From the NCBI GenBank assembly GCA_010405405.1, contig MU004232.1, positions 267,481 to 331,480 of the forward strand: a stretch of DNA of 64,000 nt. The letters run 5' to 3'. The notes under the pieces were generated by a model. It had not been told where the DNA came from. It ran no database searches and saw nothing but the letters and a program-made list of their open reading frames with translations. This stretch comes from Microthyrium microscopicum. Taxonomy: Eukaryota > Ascomycota > Dothideomycetes > Microthyriales > Microthyriaceae. Shown piece after piece: positions 25,072 through 33,552 of this stretch. A program made the translations under genes and the position numbers. The number at the start of each line of letters is the position of its first letter. The stretch's first letter is position 1.

Positions 25072-26898
25072 ATGTCTGAATATATAGGGTAAGGCCACCA
25101 AAATATCCCAATTAGCTAGCTAACAAACCTCTCTAGCTCCAAGATATCTCTGATATCCAAGAGCGACATCCGCTATGTCGGCACGCTGGTTGAAATAAAC
25201 TCCGAGAACTCGACAGTCGCGCTCGAACAGGTCATGTCATATGGCACAGAAGACCGTCGCACCGGCGACGAATCCTTCCCTCCTTCAACCTCCCTTTTCG
25301 AATACATCCTATTTCGTGGTAGCGATGTCAAAGACCTGAGAATAGAAGAACCAGCAAAAGAGCCTTCTCCGCCACAACCACCGTCAATGCCAAACGACCC
25401 TGCTATTCTTGGAGTAAGTCTTTCCTCTACCACCTCGACAAGCACTGTGATGAAGTATTCCGGATGTAAAATTACACTTTGGCCGAGAGCGCAAGCCCAA
25501 AAGGGTTCATGTGGATATTTCCGTTGCCTTCCTTCTGATCTGCTATCAACCTCATCTACATTAGCATATATGTGTTCTTCAATAGCTGACAAGCTCTAGT
25601 CTGCCAGACCCAACAAGCCTACACCTACTCAACAGCCTAGCCAACCTGCTCCTCCTCCAGGTCCTGGCCCGCAAGGCTTCCCTCCCCATCACCCACAATT
25701 CAATCAATTCGGTCCCTATGGAGGCATGCCACCACAAGGACCACCACCTGGAGGATTCGGTCGTGGCTTCCCTCCTGGGGGCCCACCTGGTCCATTTCCA
25801 GGAGGCTATCCAGGCATGCACTTTGGACCAGGTGGTCCCAATGGCCCACCCCCAGGATGGTACCCCCCCGGTCAAGGATTTCCGCCTGGTCAGTTTCCTC
25901 AGGGCCCTGGTATGCCTCCTGGGCCCCCAGGCCACCAAAAACAGCATGGTCCGCAACAAAATCGAGAACAAATTCCAGTGGAAAAAGATTCCGATACCAA
26001 GGCTGCCCCCGAAGTGTCCGCAAAAAAAGCAACCGAAAGCACACCAGCTGCTAAACCAGCCGCAGATGGACCACCTCCACCTGTCGAATCGAAGCCCGAT
26101 GTTGCAACTGCTATTGCTCCTCCTGTGCAGACTAGCAAACCGCCCACTGGTCCCAAAGGAAAAGTTGCTTTACCCCGTCCCGGACAAACAAGACAACCTG
26201 CAGAGCAAGCTACCACCCGAGTGCAAGCCCAAACAACTGTAATTGCGACTTCGACACAGCAAACTACGGCTCAACAAGCAGCCGCCGCTGTGGCTGCAGC
26301 CATGGCCAAAATACCAATGGCGGCGAAAGCTCAGTCAGCTCAACAACCACAGAATGGTGTTGACAATTTGACCCGAAAACTCAACGAGATGCGTACGCAA
26401 GATTCTACCCGCCCAGCAAGATCAGGTTTCCGAGGTGTCGGCCGTGGACGTGGTCGTGGAGCTCATCAAGGGCGAGTGGAAATCCCAGCCACTGACTTTG
26501 ACTTTGAACAATCAAACAAGAAATTCAATAAGGAAGATCTCGCGAAAGAAGCTCTGACAACACCAGAGCCTCATGGCAATGGTGCTGCCGAAGACGAGCA
26601 GAGTGAAGATGTGGTGATACCACCGCCTCAACAAGGTGGGGCATACAACAAAACTTCTAGCTTCTTTGACAATATTTCATCCGAGCTCAAAGATCGAGAG
26701 GAGAAGAAGACCTTCGGTGGTCCCGAGTTCCGTACTGAAGAGCGAAAGAAGAACATTGAAACATTTGGCCAAGGAAGCATAGATGGATATCGCGGCGGAT
26801 ACCGGGGACGCGGTCGAGGCCGAGGCCGTGGACGAGGAGGATTCGTACCTCGCGGCAGAGGCGGAATGCGTGGACGTGGCGCTCCTGTGGAGTTGTAG
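25072..26898 (+). CDS. SCD6: Scd6/LSM14 (Sum2)-type mRNP protein (3 exons)
   Basis: Exons 25072..25088, 25137..25413, 25600..26898 (530 aa). The first exon encodes only MSEYI plus two bases, a layout seen in this family. Residues 1-90 form the LSm14 domain ([20 protein letters not shown], then FRGSDVKDL). A long Pro/Gly/Gln-rich linker follows, then an FDF region ([18 protein letters not shown]), an FFD/TFG region ([11 protein letters not shown], then [13 protein letters not shown]) and a C-terminal RGG tail. Family proteins bind mRNA, eIF4G and the Dhh1/DDX6 helicase, repress translation initiation and enter P-bodies. Introns are 48 and 186 nt. A 17.3 kb retrotransposon lies just upstream. 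Confidence 0.93.
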
Positions 26899-26961
26899 AC
26901 CAACGACCAACCATGTCTACGAGGCTATGGCAAATATAGCATATTCTGTTACTCGAGGGCG

Positions 26962-29281
26962 ATGGCAGCCAACGCACTCGATGGGAGCTGGCTACTTATT
27001 CCTTCGAGCGATGACGAACCATATTCACGATGTTCGCCAGAGGATTCTTATAGCGTTCTGGACGAGGACGAACATTTTCTTCTATCAGCACTATGTAACA
27101 TAGACGAGAAGTCTGCCAAAGAACGGCTTATTACTATCGAATATAATCCCGAACGATTTGATCAACGAAGCGAGCCTTCCGTGAGCGACACCCCTGGCCC
27201 AAGCAAAGCCACGAATCGGATTGTGGTAAGATAATCCATCCTTTGCATTTCGTGACACGATGCCATAACTCTGTTCATCTTCCCATCGCTGTTCATCTTC
27301 CCATCACTGTTCATCTTCCCCACCGCTGTTCATCTTCTATATCATGCTCTAAAGAAACCTTTGCCAAATCCCGGCCATGACTTCCGACTCATGGGCTCAG
27401 CACTACCTTTTGATCTCCCAAAGCATTTCACACTTACACCCAACACGCTACACAGCCCTGATCAGAAGCATATTTCTCTGCTTTTACGATGTACTTACAC
27501 CCACTAGGCAGATCCACTTCTACCAGGTCTTGAAAATCGTCTTGTGCAGGTCTGGTCATACTCAGGATCGGGTCGAGGTCGAGGTCGAGGTACTCCATAT
27601 AGAGGTGTTGCGGGATGGCCTCACCCTGAAGAAGAGTCAGCAATACGTGACTTATGGCGTAACCCCTCCCCTCCTCCGCGAACTCATCGACCTTCAGCGA
27701 CTCGTTACACTGCAGGGCCTGACGGGATACGAACGGCGGGTTTGACTGTGCCACCCGGGGGGCTTATACCCGATTATGTGCAAGACCCTGCAGCGCAAGC
27801 ACCACGATCCTTTGCACAGAGCCATTCTGGACAGCCACAAGACCAACATGGAGCACACTATCAAGGACAGGCACCATATTTCCAGCATTTAATGTATCAG
27901 CAGCACCACCAGCCATCACAATTTTATCAGTACTCGCCATTCGCAAGCCAATTTCAGATAAATCCGAGTATACCAAGAGACTGGGGCCAGCCACAGACTC
28001 CATATAGCTATCCTATAGCACCACCCTTCGCATTGAATCCGGGTGCACCTTTGTATAATCCAACTTCCGATCTTCACCGGATGCAGTCGCACCAGCAAGA
28101 GAACAGGCAGCCCCCAGCGTCACAGCAAACCGCTCATCGAAGGAGACCAGTTATACAAACTGACTTGGGTCTAGCTCCAAGCTCAGACTCGAGTCCTAAT
28201 ACACCACAGTTCTTCCAACCTCGATCGCAACGACGCGATATCCAGGTAAAGCCTGACTACGCTGCTGGTCTCAGTGCAGCACTGCAAGTCGCTCATGGGT
28301 TGCGCAATGGTGGAAATCGTCTTCCACCTGTGCCTGTGCCTGTGCCCGCTGTACACGACATACCCGGATTGCTCCAGCCTACATCAGAGAGCTATTTGGC
28401 GAGCAGGTAAGATTCTCCCGTGCCAATAATCACATTTCTTGACGATATTCATTGGTATATCAAAAACACCATATTTCCCATCGCATTCGATGGCTGCCAT
28501 AGAATGCGTTCCTAATCGAGTGCTGTGGCTTCCACCAAATGCGATGGGAGTTTTACGGTTTCACGTTGAAAGACCAAATAGTCTTTCCAGCCACATTCTT
28601 TGACGATATTTGTTCCGACCAAAAGTGACACATCTCCCATCGCATTCGATGGCCCCCATAGAATGCGTTGCTGATCGAGCGCTTTGGCTGCCACCGGATG
28701 CGATGGGCAGTCGACTCCCCCGCAGCGAAAAGACCAAATGGTCTTTTTATCTTATACTAACGAGTTCTAGGTTATCTGCGATGCTGGAACCAGCTCAACA
28801 TGAGCGACCCCCTCCTTTGTTTACAAATGAGGTTGCATTTCACCATGAGGATCGCTCACTGACTCGGCAAGTCTCGCAAACTGAAAGGGCACATCAGAGA
28901 GTTGAATCTTTCAGACCACAAAACTCTAGACCTGTCAGTTTATTTCCAGTTCCTGAAATGACTACAACACAAGCAGACACCAGAGATGAAGATTTGAAGG
29001 AGGAAGCAGAAGCAAAGTCTGCCGCGGAAGAAACACAACAATCCTCACGAGTAGAGGAGCGGGAGAATGGCGAATCGAATCGGGACGAAGCCCCAGCGGT
29101 TATACGGGAAAGATCAGGCGCCGTGGATGAGCTGGGTATTGACTCTTTCCCGCCTCGCGTCGTCAAAAAGTCTGAGCAAGAACCTAAAGTACAGCCCAGT
29201 CAGCACTCTGAACGAGAGCAGCCATCCAAGGAGCAGCCATCTCAGGAGCAGCCAGCCCAGGAGCAGCCATCCCAGGAGTAG
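26962..29281 (+). CDS. Q/P-rich RGG protein with premature stop in a coding repeat (3 exons)
   Basis: Exons 26962..27225, 27550..28406, 28771..29281 (543 aa). Donors are GTAAGA and GTAAGA, acceptors GTGCAG and TTCTAG with TACTAAC, and frame is kept. Exon 1 encodes an acidic head ([20 protein letters not shown]). Exon 2 has a GRGRGRG patch, then prion-like Q/P/Y-rich sequence. Exon 3 ends in 15-bp repeats encoding QPSQE. The frame stops at TAG 29279-29281, where the sister repeats read CAG, but stays open for 186 more codons to 29839 with a charged tail (RKARERAEKKARQK, then EEAEEKKDDGEEEG). The intact product would be about 729 aa. No domain is recognised; low-complexity RGG proteins often bind RNA, and the neighbour is an mRNP protein, but this is only suggestive. 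Confidence 0.6.
27270..27337. repeat. 18-bp tandem repeat in first intron of the RGG gene
   Basis: Four copies of about CTGTTCATCTTCCCATCG in a row, inside the 324-nt intron 27226-27549. The last copies are slightly diverged. Confidence 0.8.
28430..28750. repeat. Two tandem copies of a ~159-bp unit holding a 72-bp inverted-repeat element
   Basis: Lies inside intron 28407-28770. Each unit starts near CACATT..TTGACGATATT, then has a 72-bp core (28477-28548 and 28636-28707). The core begins CCCATCGCATTCGATGG and ends with ATGCGATGGG. After it comes a palindromic GACCAAAT(A/G)GTC. The two cores are the same length and start 159 bp apart. They match the elements at 1.5 and 30.1 kb. Confidence 0.75.
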
Positions 29282-29413
29282 CCATCCCAGGAGCAGTCAT
29301 CCCAAGAGCAGTCATCCCAAGAGCAGCCATCCCAGGAGCAGTCATCCCAAGAGCAGCCATCCCAGGAGCAGCCATCCCAGGAGCAGCCATCTCAGGAGCA
29401 GCCACTCCAGGAG
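29215..29413 (+). repeat. 15-bp coding minisatellite (QPSQE repeats)
   Basis: About 13 copies of a 15-bp unit close to CAGCCATCCCAGGAG run in frame through exon 3 and continue past the in-frame TAG. Units differ at only one or two bases, so the array is young or homogenised. Copy number is likely to vary between strains. Confidence 0.85.
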
Positions 29414-29839
29414 CAGACCGGAGCTTCTCAGACAAAGACCGCACCGCCCCAGTCAAAACCCACACCACCGAAGGTCAAGAAGAACCCTCTCCCCGAACAC
29501 TCAACACCCTACGCAGCTCCAAGGCGTCCCCAAGTCAAAATCCAGCCTCCCTCAAGAAAAGCATCGCCTCCAACTCCACGGCCGAAATTCGATGAAAGCA
29601 AATTGATGCCCAAGCCGGAAACGGCAAAGGACAGGAAAGCTCGCGAACGCGCAGAGAAGAAGGCTAGACAGAAGGCTCCGGCATTTGATTCCGAGCAGAG
29701 ACTATTTCCCCTGAAAGATCCAGCAGATCTGATGGCGCCCAGCAATGAGGATGGTGGAAAGGATGTTTCGACAGATGGACAGGATGAGCCGAACGAGGAG
29801 GCTGAAGAGAAGAAGGACGATGGTGAAGAAGAAGGATGA
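29282..29839 (+). other. Open 3' continuation of the RGG gene beyond the TAG
   Basis: In the same frame as exon 3, 186 codons remain open to a TGA at 29837-29839. Content changes from QEQPS repeats to a Pro/Lys-rich and then strongly charged segment with ordinary codon use. This is the expected C-terminus if the TAG is recent, read through, strain-specific or a sequence error. Confidence 0.6.
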
Positions 29840-30507
29840 TGGGAAAGAAGAAGGGTGATGGACATTTTCCGTGATGGACATTCTTTCATTAATTTGGTCA
29901 CTTTTTATGCTATTGCTTGTTGATATTGCTCTGATTTTGTCTTTTGTTTCATTTTTTTAGACAGAAATCAATCATTGCTTCTCAACTTTATTGGCATTTT
30001 GAGACCGTGAGTAGTTTACAAAATAAACGGTGTTCTCCCATCGACTCTGATGGCTCTCACCAACGCATTTCATTAAGAGGTGCTTTACTTGCCACTGCAT
30101 TCGATGGGAAATCCAAATGTGAACGCCCTTTATGATAAATAAAGCACTCGATATTAAAGCGTAGCAGATGGGAGACACCGTATTCGATGAGAGACACCGT
30201 ATTCGATGGGAGCGCGCCATGTATTTGTCAAATGGTTGATACTGATACCTCTCATGAACACTCAGCCCATTCCGAAGCTCAAAAACATATACCACTACAA
30301 CAAGACGGTTAAGTCACTCAAGACATACACACAATTGGTAGCATCACGCTCTTATTTGCCATCAAGTGCTATTACATTTCTTTTCCCGTTGATGCACATG
30401 TAACCCCGAACAATTTACTAATCCTTTGCAACCGACGCCCTCCTGAACCCACGACTATTAAGACCGCCAATCGACTTTTTGGAATGAAATGATACCGTAG
30501 AAGAGGT
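29840..30507. other. Intergenic region between convergent genes
   Basis: 3' flanks of the RGG gene (plus) and the branching-enzyme gene (minus). Apart from the inverted-repeat element at 30037-30216 nothing else is recognised. Confidence 0.5.
30037..30216 (+). repeat. Inverted-repeat (MITE-like) element
   Basis: Starts CTCCCATCGACTCTGATGG and ends ATTCGATGGGAGCGCGCC. Inside are TGCATTCGATGGGAAA and AATAAAGCACTCGATA, matching the intronic elements. It carries a local duplication of GAGACACCGTATTCGATG (about 30172-30210). Non-coding and non-autonomous. Confidence 0.6.
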
Positions 30508-32884
30508 TTACTCGAGAGCAAGAACCTATAGATGTGATTAGCAAAGACATATCAAATGTTTGGTGTGAAGACTTACAATAGCAGTGCGGGTAGGAATATA
30601 AACCTGCACGAAATTCTTCCTCTCATTCCACGGCATATCTGTCGTAAAGAACCTCGACGCACTATCAATATTCTTGAACCCACCAAACTGCTCCGCATCC
30701 GTGTTGACCACAATCTTGTACGTGCCCGCGCGATCGACACCAACGCGATAGTCCGTATAACTTTCCGTGGGATGGAAATTGAAGATCCACAATAGGCCCG
30801 CGCGTTCGAAAACGATGACTTTGTCGGCATCATGTTTGAGGGAGACGTATGCTTGGTCGGCGGCAAGCCAGCCATAGCGTGCTTCAGTATTTTGCATACA
30901 GCTGTCGAACTCGTTGAGGAACTTGTAGCGTAGGAGGGGATCATCGACGAGGTTGAATTGCCGGCGTGCGTAGTGGAAGCTGTTGTTGTTGCCTTCGCGG
31001 GGGAAGTCTAGCCATTCGGGGTGGCCGAATTCATTGCCTTCAAAGTTTAGGTAGCCTTCGCCGCCGAGGCCGTGGGTTAGGAGGCGGATCATCTTGTGGA
31101 GGGCGAGACCGCGGCCGATGACTTCGGTCATTGGGGACATGACACTCATGTTTGTGTAGAGCTCTGCATCGCAAAGCCACATCATCAGACTCTTGTCGCC
31201 AACTAGTGCTTGGTCGTGGGATTCGGCGTATGCGATTGTCTTTTCGCCGTGACGGCGGTTGGTGAGAGTGTAGCAGAGGTGGCCCATGTCCCAGTCAATG
31301 TCGGCTTTTTCTTTGAGCCATTTGATGTATAGATCAGGGATGGCCATGGCGAGGCGGTAGTCGAAGCCCATACCACCGAGGGAGAGGGGAAGACAGAGGG
31401 CGGGCATGCCGGAGACGTCTTCGGCGATGGTTATTACGTCGGGGTAGATGTTGTGAAGCATTTCGTTGGCAAGCATTAGGTAGACTACGCCTTCTTCGTC
31501 GACTTGGTCGCCAAAGTATTCGTGGTAGCCTCCAGAGAAGCCGCTGTGATGGTTAGATGATGCTGACAATATGGAAAGGAAGTACTTACGTCCCGATGCC
31601 GTGATGAAGATATAGCATGCTTGTGACACCGTCGAATCTGAACCCGTCGAATTGATACTCGTCCATCCAGAATCGCAGGTTGCTAAGAAGAAAGCGGAGG
31701 ACTTCATGGTGGCCATAGTTGAACAGCCGGCTATCCCACAACTCATGACGGCCTTTTACGCCTTCATGGAAGTATTGATGATCACTACCATCGAATTCAT
31801 TCAACCCATCAAGCACATTCTTCGAGGCATGAGAGTGGACAACGTCTAGAAGAACCGTGATTCCCATTCCATGAGCAGTATCAACAAGCTCTTTCAAGTC
31901 GTCAGGGAAGCCATAGCGACTACTTGCAGCAAAGAAGTTGTTGATTTGATAACCAAAGCTGGCGTAGTAGGCATGTTCCATGATGGCCATTAATTGGATG
32001 GTATTGTAACCAAGATCGCGGATCCGTGGGAGGATGTTATGGGTGAACTCCTTGTATGTCGCGACTTTCCCTTCGGGTGATGAGATACCAACATGAGCTT
32101 CGTAGATTCGAACGCTCTTGGGATGTGGTGGCTTTTGGTTCCTGAAGACGTACTTTTCGGATCCTGGTGGATTCCAGAATCTAGCATCGTATACAGGCGA
32201 TACATTCAAGTCTTGTGTAACTCTTTTGATCCAGGCCGGTAATCTTTCAAGACGCTCGCCGTGCATTGGGGCTTCTAGTGAAATCTGGCGAATTGTTAGA
32301 CAAGTCGGGCTAAGCTTAAGAGATTCCAACCTTGATTTTGGAATCATGTGCGATCGCAGGTTGGCCGTTGGCAGCAGGGATGAGAATCTCGAATACACCA
32401 AATTGATTCTTCTTCATTTCATGGGAATGACGATCCCAGCCATCTAATCATGTTAGTACGAGTTGTTTTCCAAGGAAGGTGGCATACTAAAGTCGCCAAT
32501 TAAGAAGGCCTTGGTGGCATTGGGAGCCCATTCGCGATAGAGGATATCATTGTTTGGCTGTACGAGGAAGCCATAACACTCGTATCCCTAGTGCGATTAG
32601 CTATAGTTGTAAAAGCAAATGACTAGTACGTACCCTACTGAACTTCTCGAGCCCGCCCTCAGTTTCATCAAGGGTCTTGATCCATTTTTGGGCTTTGCTA
32701 AATCGACGTTTGAGGGAGTCCTTGAAGGGTCCAAGCCATGGATCTAGGTCCACGACACCTGAAAAGATGCGCGTTAGTCAATTGGTGAAGTAGATGAAGC
32801 TTGGGACTTACCAGTGCCGTCTGGAACCTTTTGACCTTGGACAACTGACTGATTGACAGAGTTGCTGGCGTTGGACAGCGCCAT
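30508..32884 (-). CDS. GLC3: 1,4-alpha-glucan (glycogen) branching enzyme (7 exons)
   Basis: Exons: 32884..32812, 32758..32634, 32587..32488, 32443..32331, 32284..31590, 31543..30577, 30525..30508 (696 aa). Introns are 44-53 nt. The last exon adds only VLALE and the stop. The family is GH13_8: an N-terminal CBM48-like segment ([20 protein letters not shown]), the (beta/alpha)8 catalytic domain with [10 protein letters not shown], the nucleophile region [12 protein letters not shown], the general acid region [11 protein letters not shown] and the [13 protein letters not shown] motif, then a C-terminal all-beta domain. The enzyme cuts alpha-1,4 glucan chains and re-attaches them by alpha-1,6 bonds in cytosolic glycogen synthesis. 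Length and motif order are normal, and all catalytic motifs appear intact. Confidence 0.95.
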
Positions 32885-33552
32885 TGAGTATGCGATGGAG
32901 CTAGCTTGTGGTATAAGCGGTGAGAGGAACAAAGGTTGGAGGTGGATGGCAGGGCCAATATTTATGGCAGGGAGTATTTAAAGATTTTGGAGAATGATAT
33001 GAAAATGGAGTAGAAATTGTATACGAAGGTTGTCCGTAGAATTATCTTGTGGTTTGTTGAGCTGTTGGCTGTTGGTGGAGCTATCTTTGACAAGACGTCA
33101 GAGTGCTGGGATGATGCTTCCTGCATGCCATTTCTTCATCCCTCCCTTTACAGGAACACACTGCCATTTCAAGCCTCCGCTATCTCTCAAGCAGCAAGCT
33201 CCTAATCTCATCTTCATTCAGCTGTGGGTGATTGGACCCTTATCCGATCCCGACCTCGTTGTTTCCAACCGCCAGCAACCGTTTGACTGGCGGCAACCCC
33301 TCCTCCAGAAGTGTGCCTCCAATCCTCTACACAATCTCCATCCGACATTACTCTCCGAGGGGTCTCTTCACTGCTACTATTGTTTTGCCTCATTGCTCCT
33401 TCCCTACTTCTCCATCCCGACTTCCTCCTGTGTCTGTTGTTCTTTCCCAATGCGGGTGCCATCCCGGTCCCGACTTCCCGCATAGCTTCCATAGCTCCTT
33501 CCCCGCCTTCCGCCATACCATAACCACCACATCATACACAAGTAGTTACACC
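32885..33552. promoter_or_regulatory. Divergent promoter region, branching enzyme / ClpX
   Basis: 668 bp between the two divergent start codons. The right part is C/T-rich, as in fungal 5' UTRs. The ClpX frame is open upstream from 33232, but that extension is a Ser/Pro/Thr-rich pyrimidine-strand translation and is not taken as coding. No specific operator was identified. Confidence 0.5.

Noticed and set aside
25173-25592. 139-codon minus-strand frame over Scd6 exon 2 and intron 2
   Set aside because: It is antisense to well-supported LSm14-domain coding sequence and crosses its intron; no domain.
29215-29413. Possible CRISPR-like array
   Set aside because: Repeats are directly contiguous 15-bp coding units without spacers, in a eukaryotic gene.
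29184-29468. Minus-strand frame of Gly/Met/Ala/Pro repeats resembling collagen
   Set aside because: It is the antisense reading of the QPSQE minisatellite; the repeat pattern is a by-product.
31586-32401. Branching-enzyme region read as two separate genes
   Set aside because: Short GT-AG introns at 31544-31589 and 32285-32330 join the frames into one normal GH13 enzyme.
33232-33552. Upstream in-frame extension of ClpX (107 extra residues)
   Set aside because: The extension is a Ser/Pro/Thr-rich translation of a pyrimidine-rich leader and would bury the clear mitochondrial presequence that begins at 33553.
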